The notes beneath the pieces were generated by a model, which saw nothing but the letters and a program-made list of their open reading frames with translations, ran no database searches and was not told the DNA's origin. Of a stretch of DNA of 64,000 bases, positions 20,761 through 31,520 are shown piece after piece. Every line of letters starts with the position of its first letter. The stretch's first letter is position 1. Both the position numbers and the translations under genes were made by a program. This DNA is from Gp6-AA40 sp035649635 (GTDB lineage: Bacteria > Acidobacteriota > Vicinamibacteria > Vicinamibacterales > UBA2999). The stretch is taken from positions 1 through 64,000 of the forward strand of contig DASRJE010000102.1 in the NCBI GenBank assembly GCA_035649635.1, in the 5' to 3' direction.

Positions 20761-21174
20761 TCAAATCAGCTCGAGCCCCCGGAAGAAGTAACCCAACTCG
20801 AACGCTGCCGTTTCTGGGGCGTCGGAACCGTGCGTCGCGTTGCGTTCGATGGACGTCCCAAAATCCTTGCGCAACGTGCCTGCATCAGCCTTCGCCGGAT
20901 CGGTCGCGCCCATGGTCGTCCGCCACGCCTTGATCGCGTCGGGGGCTTCGAGTGCCAGCACGATGCAGGGACCCGATGACATGAAGTCGGTCAACCCACC
21001 AAAGAAGGGACGCTCGCGATGAACCGCGTAAAACCCTTCCGCTTCTTTCTTCGTCAGGTGCTGCAGCCGCATGGCGCGCACGGTAAAACCGGCGGCCTCG
21101 ATGCGCGCCAGGATCTGTCCTGCTTTGCGGCTGGCTACCGCATCCGGTTTGATGATTGCAAACGTACGTTCCAT
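20761..21174 (-). CDS. ndk: Nucleoside diphosphate kinase
   Basis: 137 residues from ATG 21174, starting MERTFAIIKPDAVA. The frame upstream is repeat sequence (Asn/Gln/Ser/His-rich) and not protein. The active-site block NATHGSDAPETA holds the phosphorylated His, followed by FELGYFFRGLELI. It equilibrates NTP and dNTP pools. The position before dcd suggests a small nucleotide-metabolism group. Identification is firm. Confidence 0.97.
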   Translation of the reverse strand: MERTFAIIKPDAVASRKAGQILARIEAAGFTVRAMRLQHLTKKEAEGFYAVHRERPFFGGLTDFMSSGPCIVLALEAPDAIKAWRTTMGATDPAKADAGTLRKDFGTSIERNATHGSDAPETAAFELGYFFRGLELI

Positions 21175-21180
21175 CTGGTT

Positions 21181-21320
21181 TCTATGATCCCATCTTTGAT
21201 TTGATGATCTGTGATTGTTGAATCGTTGTTGATTGTTGATTCTGGATTGGTGATTCGACAATCACAAATCCCCGATCATCAACGAATCAATAATCAAAGA
21301 TCCTCAAATCAACAATTGGC
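21181..21320. repeat. AT-rich dispersed repeat (TGATTGTTGATT family), copy 1
   Basis: The ndk-sucD gap is much more AT-rich than its surroundings and consists of short units such as GATTGTTGATT and TGATCTGTGATTG, followed by the complementary sense (CAATCACAAAT, AATCAATAATCAAAGATC). The two halves form a long imperfect inverted repeat. A related element fills 51222-51355. Confidence 0.8.
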
Positions 21321-21322
21321 GA

Positions 21323-22192
21323 TTACCCCAACGCCTCGCGCATCCTGGCGCCCATGTCCGCCGGACTCTTCACCACGTGCACACCGGCCTTGGTCAGCGC
21401 GTCCATCTTCTCCGCCGCTGTTCCCTGCCCACCCGCGATGATGGCGCCGGCATGACCCATGCGGCGTCCGGGCGGCGCCGTTTGTCCCGCGATGAATCCA
21501 ACAACGGGTTTCGTGAACTCTCGCGCGATGTACGCGGCGGCATCCTGCTCGGCGGTACCCCCGATTTCCCCGATCATGATGACGGCATCCGTGTCGTTGT
21601 CGTCCTTGAACAGCCTCAACGCATCGATGAAGCTGGTGCCGATGAGCGGGTCACCACCAATTCCGATGCAGGTCGTCTGCCCCATCCCCTGCTTCGACAA
21701 CTGGTGAATCGCCTCGTAGGTAAGCGTTCCGCTTTTCGAGACGATCCCGATTCGGCCTTCACGGCAGATGTGACCCGGGATGATGCCTGCCTTTGCCTGC
21801 CCTGCCGTGATGATCCCAGGACAATTAGGGCCGATGAGGCGAGTCCGCTTTCCCTCCATGAAGGTCATCACCTTCAGCATGTCTCTGGTGGGAATGCCTT
21901 CGGTGATGCAGACGACAAGGGGGATACCAGCGTCGGTCGCTTCCATGATCGCGTCAGCCGCGAACGGCGGCGGTACGAAGATGACACTGGCAGTCGCGCC
22001 AGTCTCACGAACGGCATCGTGCACGCTGTTGAAGATCGGCCAGCCCTCGTGCGTCGTGCCACCTTTGCCGGGAGTGACCCCGCCGACTACTTTGGTTCCA
22101 TAGGCCGCGGCTGCTTTGGCGTGGAAGGTCCCCTCACGGCCCGTCAGCCCCTGCACGATCAGCCTGGAGTTTCGATCGAGTAGAACAGCCAC
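21323..22192 (-). CDS. sucD: Succinate-CoA ligase, alpha subunit
   Basis: 289 residues, GTG start. The CoA-binding Rossmann domain (VQGLTGREGTFHAKAA, NCPGIITAGQAKAGIIPGHI) and the ligase domain (GIGGDPLIGTSF) are present, with the phosphorylated His in GRRMGHAGAIIAGGQGTAAEK. It makes ATP or GTP with SucC from succinyl-CoA in the TCA cycle. It follows sucC by 14 bases. Confidence 0.97.
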   Translation of the reverse strand: MAVLLDRNSRLIVQGLTGREGTFHAKAAAAYGTKVVGGVTPGKGGTTHEGWPIFNSVHDAVRETGATASVIFVPPPFAADAIMEATDAGIPLVVCITEGIPTRDMLKVMTFMEGKRTRLIGPNCPGIITAGQAKAGIIPGHICREGRIGIVSKSGTLTYEAIHQLSKQGMGQTTCIGIGGDPLIGTSFIDALRLFKDDNDTDAVIMIGEIGGTAEQDAAAYIAREFTKPVVGFIAGQTAPPGRRMGHAGAIIAGGQGTAAEKMDALTKAGVHVVKSPADMGARMREALG

Positions 22193-22206
22193 TTTTGACC
22201 TTTGAC

Positions 22207-23373
22207 CTATTGTCCGCTCGCGAGCGACACAACCTTCTCGGCAGCTTCACCCATGGCGTCCGCGGTCGTGAAGTTCAAGCCGCTCTCGCGCAGCAGCCGC
22301 TTGCCTTCTTCGACGTTCGTGCCTTCCATCCGGATGACGATTGGGACCCGGACACCCAGTTCCCGCACGGCGGCGATCACACCCTGCGCGAGCACATCGC
22401 AGCGCAGGATGCCGCCGAAGATGTTGATCAGCACCGCCTTGACGTTCCGGTCGGCCATCAGGATCCGGAACGCGTTCTTGATCTGTTCCGCGGTGGCACC
22501 GCCACCGACATCAAGGAAATTCGCCGGCTCTCCCCCTGCCAGCTTGATGATGTCCATCGTCGCCATGGCCAGGCCAGCGCCGTTGACCATGCAACCGATA
22601 TTGCCCTCGAGGCGGATGTAGTTCAGCGAGAACTTCGAGGCTTCGACTTCGAGCGGATCCTCTTCGGTCAAATCGCGCAGGTCGCGCAGATCCGGATGCC
22701 GATAGAGCGCGTTGTCGTCGAATGACACCTTGGCGTCGAGCGCCAGAAGATCGCCGCCCTTCGTCAGGATGAGGGGATTGATTTCGATCATCGACGCGTC
22801 CGTCTCGATAAACGCCTTGTAGATCGAGTCGAGCAGCTTGACCAGCTTGTTCGCGGCGCCCGAGGCCAGTCCCATCCCGAACGCCAGCTTCCTTGCCTGG
22901 AACGGGATGACGCCGGTGCCCGGATCGATCTGCTCGCGCAGGATCTTTTCCGGCTCCTTTGCCGCCACCTCCTCGATGTCCATGCCGCCCGCCGCGCTGC
23001 AAATGATGACGGGGCTCGCCGATGCGCGATCGATGACAATGCTCAGATAGAGCTCGCGCTCGATCTGCAGGCCCTCCTCGATCAGCACGCGACCGACTTT
23101 GCGACCTTCCGGGCCGGTCTGATGAGTCACGAGCGTCATGCCGATCATTTGCTTCGCGAGTTGCTCGGCTTCATCCGCCGACTTCGCAATCTTGACGCCA
23201 CCACCCTTGCCTCGACCGCCGGCATGAATCTGCGCCTTGACGACCGCGATGTTGCCGCCAAGACGCCTCGCGATCTCGCCAGCCTCCTGGGACGAGAATG
23301 CGACTTCGCCGCGCGGAACGGTCACACCAAAGCGCGCGAGCACTGATTTGGCTTGATATTCGTGGATTTTCAA
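22207..23373 (-). CDS. sucC: Succinate-CoA ligase, beta subunit
   Basis: 388 residues from TTG 23373, giving the family start (M)KIHEYQAKSVLARFGV. The longer frame to 23412 adds only a non-conserved tail. The ATP-grasp domain (VVKAQIHAGGRGKGGGVKIA) and the C-terminal FLDVGGGATAEQIKNAFRIL and INIFGGILRCDVLAQG blocks are intact. It provides the nucleotide- and succinate-binding part of the enzyme. It lies between mdh and sucD, forming an mdh-sucC-sucD TCA group, though 200 bases with a hairpin separate it from mdh. Confidence 0.97.
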   Translation of the reverse strand: MKIHEYQAKSVLARFGVTVPRGEVAFSSQEAGEIARRLGGNIAVVKAQIHAGGRGKGGGVKIAKSADEAEQLAKQMIGMTLVTHQTGPEGRKVGRVLIEEGLQIERELYLSIVIDRASASPVIICSAAGGMDIEEVAAKEPEKILREQIDPGTGVIPFQARKLAFGMGLASGAANKLVKLLDSIYKAFIETDASMIEINPLILTKGGDLLALDAKVSFDDNALYRHPDLRDLRDLTEEDPLEVEASKFSLNYIRLEGNIGCMVNGAGLAMATMDIIKLAGGEPANFLDVGGGATAEQIKNAFRILMADRNVKAVLINIFGGILRCDVLAQGVIAAVRELGVRVPIVIRMEGTNVEEGKRLLRESGLNFTTADAMGEAAEKVVSLASGQ

Positions 23374-23489
23374 CAGGGGATCCGATCTACGGCCGCGAAC
23401 CCAGACAGCCACTCATCGTAGTTCATCACCGCTGCGCTCGTCCAACCAGCAGACGGTGCGAGAGATCAATCCTCGATCCTCGTTTTCAG

Positions 23490-23508
23490 GGCGGGCTCAG
23501 GACCCGCC
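23490..23508. repeat. Hairpin in the mdh-sucC gap
   Basis: GGCGGG (23490-23495) and CCCGCC (23503-23508) pair around CTCAGGA. It resembles the GC hairpins near 4872 and 29598. The rest of the 203-base gap shows no gene. Confidence 0.45.
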
Positions 23509-23576
23509 TCTCCTTAGCTGTTTACGAATCTTGTAGCGGCGGCCCTGCGCTGGCCTGAGCCAAGTCGAAAGTAAGG

Positions 23577-24503
23577 CTACATTCCGATAACGTCGACGAG
23601 TTCCTTTACGGCTGCCGCCGACTTCTTCAGCGCCGCATCTTCCTCCGCCGTGAGCTTGATCTCGACAATCTGTTCGATGCCTTTTGCTCCGAGTTTCACC
23701 GGCACACCGACGAACAGATCGCGGATGCCGTATTCACCCTGGAGAAACACTGAGCAAGGCAGGATCTTCTTCTTGTCCTTCAGGATGGCTTCGCACATCT
23801 CAGCCGCCGCCTGACCCGGCGCGTACCACGCGCTCGTGCCCACGAGCTTGGTGATCTCCGCGCCACCGTCGGCGGTCCGCTTGCAGATGGCATCGATTCG
23901 ATCTTTCGGCAACAGCTCGGTGAGCGGAATGCCGGCAACTGTCGAATATCGCGGGAGCGGCACCATCGTGTCGCCATGACCGCCGAGCACGAATGAGTGA
24001 ACGTTCTGGACCGAGACCTTCAGCTCCATCGCCACGAACGTGCTCATCCGCGCCGAGTCGAGGATACCGGCCATGCCAATGATGCGTTCGCGCGGAAACT
24101 TGGTGAGACGGAAAAGCGCCTGCGACATCGCGTCAAGTGGGTTGGCAACGGGAACGACAATGGCGTTCGGGCAGTGCTGCACGAGATTCGGCGCGATGCT
24201 CTTCATGATCTCGAAGTTGTCGCGCACGAGATCATCGCGGCTCATGCCGGGCTTTCGTGGCTTTCCCGATGTGATGACGACGATATCGGAGCCGGCGGCG
24301 GCACCCCAGTCGGCTCCGCCAATCACGCGTGAGTCCGATCCAATCACCGGACACGTTTCATAGATATCGAGCGCAACACCGGCTGCTTTCTGCTCTGCGA
24401 TATCGATGATGACGACATCGGCCAGTTCCTTTTCCGCGATCGCGCGAGCCACCGTCATGCCGACGTTCCCGGCGCCACCTACCACTGTCACTTTGCGATT
24501 CAT
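23577..24503 (-). CDS. mdh: Malate dehydrogenase
   Basis: 308 residues of the LDH-like (type III) MDH class. The N-terminal NAD motif is GGAGNVGMTVA, followed by ITSGKPRKPGMSRDDL (substrate Arg), NPLDAMSQAL, GMAGILDSARM and the catalytic His in LGGHGDTMVPLPRYS. It oxidises malate to oxaloacetate. ATG start. The adjacent sucC and sucD genes support a TCA role. The divergent neighbour is serA. Confidence 0.97.
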   Translation of the reverse strand: MNRKVTVVGGAGNVGMTVARAIAEKELADVVIIDIAEQKAAGVALDIYETCPVIGSDSRVIGGADWGAAAGSDIVVITSGKPRKPGMSRDDLVRDNFEIMKSIAPNLVQHCPNAIVVPVANPLDAMSQALFRLTKFPRERIIGMAGILDSARMSTFVAMELKVSVQNVHSFVLGGHGDTMVPLPRYSTVAGIPLTELLPKDRIDAICKRTADGGAEITKLVGTSAWYAPGQAAAEMCEAILKDKKKILPCSVFLQGEYGIRDLFVGVPVKLGAKGIEQIVEIKLTAEEDAALKKSAAAVKELVDVIGM

Positions 24504-24823
24504 GCGTTCCTCGTCTCGTGTGCGCGGCTTAGGTCAGTGTCCCGCAGCCACGCATCGAAGTACTCACAGTTTCTGTTGAAAAGCCTGTTGAAAACCCGGT
24601 CCGCGGCCCCGATTGCGGCGGATGATCCTGAATGTTTTAGCGGTTTGCACCATCGTTGTGCGAGTGTTACATCGGGCCAGGGGCAACAGGCTACCGGCCG
24701 TTGAATGCTCCGTTGCAAAACGCCAAGTATAATCTGCGTTTGTCGTTTCGCCGGGACTCGGACGAGCAAGAACTCGGTCCGCGGCCCTTAGTCCTTAGCG
24801 TGTAGCTCGCAAGAGATCCCCGC
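24504..24823. other. 320-base divergent intergenic region, mdh/serA
   Basis: No convincing gene is present. It contains a near-duplicate CTGTTGAAAA(GC)CTGTTGAAAA at about 24574-24596 and a TATAAT at 24728. Frames on the minus strand across it have no recognisable family. The region probably carries promoters for both genes. Confidence 0.6.
24728..24733 (+). promoter_or_regulatory. Candidate -10 box for serA
   Basis: TATAAT about 90 bases before the serA GTG. TTGAAT at 24701 is 21 bases upstream, too far for an ideal -35, so only the -10 is proposed. Confidence 0.35.
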
Positions 24824-26401
24824 GTGAAGATTCTCGTTGCCGACGACCTGCCTGCCTCCGCACTCGATCTGCTGCATAAGGAAGGTTGGGACATCGATGC
24901 TCGAACCGGCCGAACGCCAGAGCAGCTTGCCCACGATCTCAAAGACGCCGACGCCATCATGGTTCGCAGTGCGACGCGCGTGACGTCCTCGCTGATCGAC
25001 GCCGCGCCCAAGTTGCGTGCCATCGCGCGTGCGGGCACTGGCGTGGACAACGTGGACGTCCAAGCCGCAAGTGCCCGCGGCATCGTTGTCATGAACGCCC
25101 CGGGGGCCAACAGCGTCAGCGTCGCCGAGCTCGCAATGGCGCTTGTACTGGCGCTGGCCCGGCACATCCCGGGTGCCGATCAGGCGATGAAGCAGGGGAA
25201 GTGGGAGAAGAAGAAGTTCCTGGGCGAAGAATTGCGAGACAAGGTCCTCGGTCTCGTTGGACTGGGCCGTATCGGGCAGGAGGTGGCGCGGCGTGCCTCG
25301 GCGTTCGGCATGACGATCCTCGCTCACGATCCCTTCGTGTCCGAGCAAACGGCCGCCCAGTTGGATGTGGAGCTCGTCGCCCTCGATGACCTGTTTGCGC
25401 GAGCCGACTTCGTTTCGTTGCACATGCCGTCGACCGATCACACCCGCCGCCTCGTCAATGCGGAACGATTAGCAAAATCCAAGAAAGGCATTCGCATCGT
25501 TAATACTGCGCGTGGCGATCTCATCGATGAGACGGCCTTGGCCGATGCAATCGAGTCGGGGCATGTGGGTGGTGCCGCACTCGATGTCTTCGAGAAAGAA
25601 CCGACGGTCGATCATCGGCTGCAGAAATTGCCGCAAGTCGTGGCCACGCCGCATATCGCGGCCTCGACCCGCGAAGGGCAGGAACTGGTCGGCGCCGAGA
25701 CGGCCGCGGCCCTTCGTGACTTTCTCAAGGACGGGACCATTCGAAACGCGGTCAACTTTCCATCGCTGTCACCTGAAGAATTCAAGCGGCTCCAGCCGTT
25801 TGCCGTTCTCGGTGAGCGGCTCGGCACGTTCATTGCCCAGATGAACGACGATCGAATCCGCGAGGTCAGCCTGCGGTATTACGGAGAGCTGGCACAGAGC
25901 CGAACTGGAATGATCGTCAACGGCGTCCTGGCCGGCTTGTTCAAACCCGTGCTCTCGACCGGCGTCACAGTCGTCAACGCGCGCAGCGTGGCCGCCGAGC
26001 ACGGGATCGAAATCATCGAATCACGCAGTACCCGCCCACGGAACTACAGGAGCCTGATCTCGATCAAGATCCGGACTGCCCACGGCGAGCGGTGGGTCGA
26101 AGGCGCCGTGTTCGAAAACACCGGGCCCCGGCTCGTGATGGTCGATGGGATTGCCGTCGAAGCACCGTTGGGCGGAACGATGTTCGTGATGACCAATCGC
26201 GATCAGCCCGGCGTGATCGGCCGAGTCGGAACCATCCTTGGAAAGCATGGCGTGAACATCGGGAACTTCGCGCTCGGCCGTGGCGAAGGTCATGCCGTCG
26301 GCGTCGTCATCGTCGACGAAGACAAGCCGATACCTGACGCCGTGTTGGACGAGCTGCGAGAGGTGAAGGAAATACAGGAAGTACGACTGGTGCGGGTTTA
26401 G
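24824..26401 (+). CDS. serA: D-3-phosphoglycerate dehydrogenase
   Basis: 525 residues, GTG start; the long (about 525) SerA class with an intervening domain and a C-terminal ACT domain. The NAD motif is GLVGLGRIGQEVARRA, catalytic regions include NTARGDLIDETAL and the His-containing VVATPHIAASTREGQ. The ACT domain begins near MFVMTNRDQPGVIGRVGTIL. It performs the first step of serine synthesis from 3-phosphoglycerate and is often serine-inhibited through the ACT domain. It stands alone and is convergent with the next gene. Confidence 0.96.
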   Translation: MKILVADDLPASALDLLHKEGWDIDARTGRTPEQLAHDLKDADAIMVRSATRVTSSLIDAAPKLRAIARAGTGVDNVDVQAASARGIVVMNAPGANSVSVAELAMALVLALARHIPGADQAMKQGKWEKKKFLGEELRDKVLGLVGLGRIGQEVARRASAFGMTILAHDPFVSEQTAAQLDVELVALDDLFARADFVSLHMPSTDHTRRLVNAERLAKSKKGIRIVNTARGDLIDETALADAIESGHVGGAALDVFEKEPTVDHRLQKLPQVVATPHIAASTREGQELVGAETAAALRDFLKDGTIRNAVNFPSLSPEEFKRLQPFAVLGERLGTFIAQMNDDRIREVSLRYYGELAQSRTGMIVNGVLAGLFKPVLSTGVTVVNARSVAAEHGIEIIESRSTRPRNYRSLISIKIRTAHGERWVEGAVFENTGPRLVMVDGIAVEAPLGGTMFVMTNRDQPGVIGRVGTILGKHGVNIGNFALGRGEGHAVGVVIVDEDKPIPDAVLDELREVKEIQEVRLVRV

Positions 26402-26434
26402 CTATCGCGATCGCACTGGCTGATTCAGAACACC

Positions 26435-26971
26435 CTACCGGGAATCTGCGTTCGACAACTGGATCGTCGTCTGGGCGCCGTCGCTCGTGGATTCCAGCGT
26501 CACGGCATCATCACCAATCGACAGCACGCGGTAACCGGTATCGAGTATGTCGCCTTCCTTGACCAGTGAGACGCCCTGAAGCGAGCTGAGGATCGCCGTT
26601 CGCTGCGCAACCCCCTCCACGACACTCGTCGCGATGCCAGCCAGCCCGTACGGTGGCCGCCGCGGAGCAACAACGACCGGGGCAGGAACGTCAGTGACGG
26701 GGGGTGCAGCAATCTCCACGACGCGACTTGCCGGCAAGCCGAATCGAAATGCGTCGCGCGCCGGGTGTTGGTATGCGCTTACTTCTGCGAGCTTGGTCTT
26801 CAACCGATCGGCCTGCGCGCCCAGGTCGACAGCGGCACCGGATCGGTCGATTGCCTGTGGCACGACGGTTGGTGGCGCTTCTCGATTTCGCTCAATCGGC
26901 GCGACGAAAGCCGCGAGAGCGGTTACGAGCACGGCCCCACCCGACGTCAGCGCGTACAGCCTCCAAGTCAT
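26435..26971 (-). CDS. PilP/GspC-like single-pass membrane protein
   Basis: 178 residues. An N-terminal membrane anchor (LYALTSGGAVLVTALAAFVA, about 5-24) is followed by a Pro/Ala-rich linker. The C-terminal module has YGLAGIATSVVEGVAQRTAILSS and then VKEGDILDTGYRVLSIGDDAVTLES. That strand pattern (KEGD...Y.V..I.DDAVTL) resembles the inner-membrane to secretin connectors GspC and PilP. The assignment is structural analogy only. It is separated from the main pil operon and convergent with serA. It may serve the orphan secretin at 55.5 kb, which is speculation. Confidence 0.55.
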   Translation of the reverse strand: MTWRLYALTSGGAVLVTALAAFVAPIERNREAPPTVVPQAIDRSGAAVDLGAQADRLKTKLAEVSAYQHPARDAFRFGLPASRVVEIAAPPVTDVPAPVVVAPRRPPYGLAGIATSVVEGVAQRTAILSSLQGVSLVKEGDILDTGYRVLSIGDDAVTLESTSDGAQTTIQLSNADSR

Positions 26972-27034
26972 CAGGGGACATACATTTTAGCACCTGAGCA
27001 TGCCGCTTGCCGCAAACGGCGCCTCGCCGATTCG

Positions 27035-27865
27035 ATGCTATTATTCGTCGTGCCCCCGGTTGCGTTTCTCGATCCATTCCTGAGAACGTCTACCCTCCGC
27101 GCTGTCGCCGTCATCCCTGCCCGATTCGCCTCTACGAGACTCCCCGGGAAGCCGCTTGCCGACATTGCCGGTCGCCCGATGATCGAGCATGTCTATCGCC
27201 GCGCTGCCGACACGCGTGGCATCGACGCGGTGGTCGTCGCAACCGATGATGAGAGGATCGCAGCCGCGGTCCAAAAATTCGGCGGCATCGCCAGGTTGAC
27301 ACAGGCCACGCATCGAACCGGCACCGACCGGATCGCGGAGGTCGCCCGCGATTTGTCGTGCGACATCCTGGTCAATGTTCAGGGGGACCTCCCCCTCATC
27401 GAGCCGGGCATGATCTCAGAAGTGTTGGAGCCGCTGATCTCAGACGCAACCGTCACCATGTCAACGCTGCGGCAGGCGACGAGTGATCCCTCGGAGATCT
27501 CGAGTCCACACGTCGTCAAGGTCGTCGTCGACCATCGTAATGACGCGCTGTACTTCTCGCGATCGCCGATTCCGTTTCGACGGGATGAGGGTCTGGCTGA
27601 CCGCCTGCGCCAAAGCTCCGGCGGTCAAGGAGCCGAACAGCAGGTTTACAAACACATCGGGCTGTACGGCTTTCGACGCGACTTCCTGCTCGCGTTCACG
27701 GCGCTGCCGCAGACGCCGCTCGAGCAGGCTGAATCGCTCGAACAGTTACGTGCGCTCGAACATGGGTTTCGGATTCGTGCCGTGGCAACCAAGTACGAAT
27801 CCATTGAAGTGGATACTCCCGAGGATCTTGAACGCGTGCGCCAACTGCTGGCGACACGTGTGTGA
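27035..27865 (+). CDS. kdsB: 3-deoxy-manno-octulosonate cytidylyltransferase
   Basis: 276 residues from ATG 27035; GTG 27050 or CTG 27080 would also give a complete domain, and none has a good ribosome site. The core begins AVAVIPARFASTRLPGKPLADIAGRPMIEHVY, followed by VNVQGDLPLI, HIGLYGFRRDFL and ESIEVDTPEDLERV. KdsB activates KDO as CMP-KDO for lipid A-core synthesis, using CTP, which the next gene (pyrG) makes. It heads the kdsB-pyrG-kdsA-kdsD-lapB-coaE run. Confidence 0.94.
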   Translation: MLLFVVPPVAFLDPFLRTSTLRAVAVIPARFASTRLPGKPLADIAGRPMIEHVYRRAADTRGIDAVVVATDDERIAAAVQKFGGIARLTQATHRTGTDRIAEVARDLSCDILVNVQGDLPLIEPGMISEVLEPLISDATVTMSTLRQATSDPSEISSPHVVKVVVDHRNDALYFSRSPIPFRRDEGLADRLRQSSGGQGAEQQVYKHIGLYGFRRDFLLAFTALPQTPLEQAESLEQLRALEHGFRIRAVATKYESIEVDTPEDLERVRQLLATRV

Positions 27866-27871
27866 GGTGGC

Positions 27872-29527
<1,656 letters not shown>

Positions 29528-29543
29528 GGACGCCAACGCTGAC

Positions 29544-29623
29544 GCGCGAGCTGAAGCCCGCGCTCTACGCCACGGAGATCAAGCAACGATCCCGATCCGT
29601 AGAGCGGGGGTTTTAGGCCCCGC
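29544..29623. repeat. Inverted pair of GC hairpin repeats between pyrG and kdsA
   Basis: GCTGAAGCCCGCGCTCTACG (29550-29569) faces CGTAGAGCGGGGGTTTTAGG (29598-29617) in the opposite orientation. Both are variants of the unit at 4872-4897 (GGCC-TGAA-GGCC plus GCTCTACG). The 138-base gap otherwise holds only the kdsA leader. Confidence 0.65.
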
Positions 29624-29665
29624 GATCTTCGCGTGGCAGTTAACAAAGATCACTAGAATAGAGAC

Positions 29666-30532
29666 GTGAATCCGGTCGCGATCGGGACAGTCGCCGTGGG
29701 CGGGGGGAACCCGCTCGCCTTCATCGCTGGCCCCTGCGTGATCGAAAGCGCCGCGCACGCGATCGAGACGGCGTTCGCCATTCGCGATATTGCCACCCGT
29801 GCGCGTGTCCCTGTTATCTTCAAAGCGTCTTACGACAAGGCGAATCGGACGTCGCGGAACTCGTTCAGAGGCCCCGGCCTCAACGAAGGTCTGCGGATCC
29901 TGTCCGACATCAAGGCGCGAACCGGGTTGCCAATCCTTACCGACATCCACGAACCTGCACATGCCGCAGCGGCTGCCCAGGTCGTCGACGTTCTGCAGAT
30001 CCCGGCGTTCCTGTCGCGTCAAACCGATCTCGTGGTGGCAGCAGCCCGCACCGGGAAAGCGGTGAACGTCAAGAAGGGGCAATTCCTCTCGCCTCGCGAC
30101 ATCAGGCACGTGGTCGACAAGATAACGAGTGAGGGAAATTCGGCCGTCCTGGTCACGGAGCGCGGCGTGAGTTTCGGTTACAACAACCTCGTCGTCGACA
30201 TGCGCGCCTTCCCGATGCTGCGCGAACTCGGTTACCCCGTTGTCTTCGACGTGACGCACAGCCTGCAGCTCCCGGGCGCCGGCGACGGAGTCACGACTGG
30301 GCTGGCAGAGTACATCGAACCACTGGCATCCGCGGGCGTCGCCGCCGGAATTGACGCGGTCTTCATGGAGGTTCACGAAGAACCGGCACGAGCCAGAAGC
30401 GATGCAGCGAACGCCCTTCGGCTCGACAAGCTCGAATCGCTCATGCTCAAGCTGACGCGCATCGACGCGGCCATCCGCGACCTGCCGGCGTCACGACCTC
30501 AATCGCACGAACCACGCGGGGTGACGATGTGA
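29666..30532 (+). CDS. kdsA: KDO-8-phosphate synthase
   Basis: 288 residues, GTG start. FIAGPCVIESAAHAIETA, FKASYDKANRTS, ILTDIHEP and FDVTHSLQLPGAG are the DAHP/KDO8P-synthase TIM-barrel signatures. Condenses arabinose-5-phosphate with PEP in the cytoplasm. The Asn of KANRTS that marks metal-independent KDO8PS is present, so it is probably non-metallo. The stop overlaps kdsD as GTGA. Confidence 0.96.
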   Translation: MNPVAIGTVAVGGGNPLAFIAGPCVIESAAHAIETAFAIRDIATRARVPVIFKASYDKANRTSRNSFRGPGLNEGLRILSDIKARTGLPILTDIHEPAHAAAAAQVVDVLQIPAFLSRQTDLVVAAARTGKAVNVKKGQFLSPRDIRHVVDKITSEGNSAVLVTERGVSFGYNNLVVDMRAFPMLRELGYPVVFDVTHSLQLPGAGDGVTTGLAEYIEPLASAGVAAGIDAVFMEVHEEPARARSDAANALRLDKLESLMLKLTRIDAAIRDLPASRPQSHEPRGVTM

Positions 30533-31515
30533 GTGACGAGGTGATCGCACCACCTGCCCTCGACCTGACGCTTGCACGTAAGGTCCTTCAGACCGAAGCG
30601 GCGGCGATACTGGCGCTGATCGACCGCCTCGGGGATCCATTCGAGCGCGCTGTGCGTCTGCTGCTCGAGTGCAAGGGTCGAGTCATCGTGACCGGCATGG
30701 GCAAGTCGGGCATCATCTGCCGCAAGATTGCAGCGACGCTGACGAGTACTGGCACGCCGGCTTTCTTCCTTCACCCGGCAGAGGCCATACATGGCGATCT
30801 CGGCGTGCTGCAGTCGCAGGACGTGATCATCGCGCTCTCCTATAGCGGCGAAACCGACGAACTGCTCCGTTTGCTCGAAACCATCAAGCGGCTCGGTGCG
30901 AGCCTCATCGCCATCACCGGCGACTGCCGTTCTACGCTGGGAAAGGCCGCCGACGTGGCACTCGATTGTCGCGTCTCCGAGGAAGCCTGTCCGATGAATC
31001 TCGTCCCGACGGCCAGCACGACCGCTGCGCTCGCGCTCGGCGATGCGATCGCGATGACGTTGCTGGTGGCCAAAGGATTCAGCCAGGAGCATTTCGCCAG
31101 CCTGCACCCGGGCGGAAAGCTTGGGAAACGATTGATGCACGCCGAACAACTGATGCAAGGGGGGGATCAGGCCCCCATCGTGAAGGCCAGTACGCCGATG
31201 CCCCAGGTCATCTACGAGATATCGAGCAAAGGACTGGGCATGACGTGTGTCGTCGACGACGAAGACGTCTTGTCGGGCATCATCACGGACGGTGACCTCC
31301 GTCGTCACATGACGGGAACGAGCAACCTGCTCAACCGAACGGCCGGCGATGTGATGACGCGCAACCCGATCACTATCCGCCGGGACACCCTCGCAGCCGA
31401 GGCGCTGTTGGTGCTCGAGCGCCGCAAGATCACCTCAATCGTCGTCGTCAACGACGACCAACGAGTCCAGGGTGTCGTGCACTTACATCACCTATGGCGT
31501 ACTGAATTGTTCTAG
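30529..31515 (+). CDS. kdsD: D-arabinose-5-phosphate isomerase
   Basis: 328 residues, GTG start overlapping the kdsA stop. The SIS domain reads VIVTGMGKSGIICRKIAATLTSTGTPAFFLHPAEAIHGDLG, then ALSYSGETDELLRLL and LAPTASTT-type (here LVPTASTTAALALGD). Two C-terminal CBS domains (about 205-325) follow. It converts ribulose-5-phosphate to arabinose-5-phosphate, the first step to KDO. Tight coupling to kdsA fits the pathway. kdsC, the KDO-8-P phosphatase, is not in this cluster. Confidence 0.95.
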   Translation: MSDEVIAPPALDLTLARKVLQTEAAAILALIDRLGDPFERAVRLLLECKGRVIVTGMGKSGIICRKIAATLTSTGTPAFFLHPAEAIHGDLGVLQSQDVIIALSYSGETDELLRLLETIKRLGASLIAITGDCRSTLGKAADVALDCRVSEEACPMNLVPTASTTAALALGDAIAMTLLVAKGFSQEHFASLHPGGKLGKRLMHAEQLMQGGDQAPIVKASTPMPQVIYEISSKGLGMTCVVDDEDVLSGIITDGDLRRHMTGTSNLLNRTAGDVMTRNPITIRRDTLAAEALLVLERRKITSIVVVNDDQRVQGVVHLHHLWRTELF

Positions 31516-31520
31516 CTCCC

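Noticed and set aside
21175..21261. N-terminal extension of Ndk (about 29 residues)
   Set aside because: It is translated AT-rich repeat (Asn, Gln, Ser, His) and not part of the enzyme; MERTFAIIKPDA is the true start.
24500..25441. Minus-strand frames around the serA start
   Set aside because: They overlap serA antisense and show no signature; the divergent gap looks regulatory.
29654..29659. TAGAAT as a kdsA promoter
   Set aside because: Too close to the GTG start and without a -35; the run from pyrG suffices.
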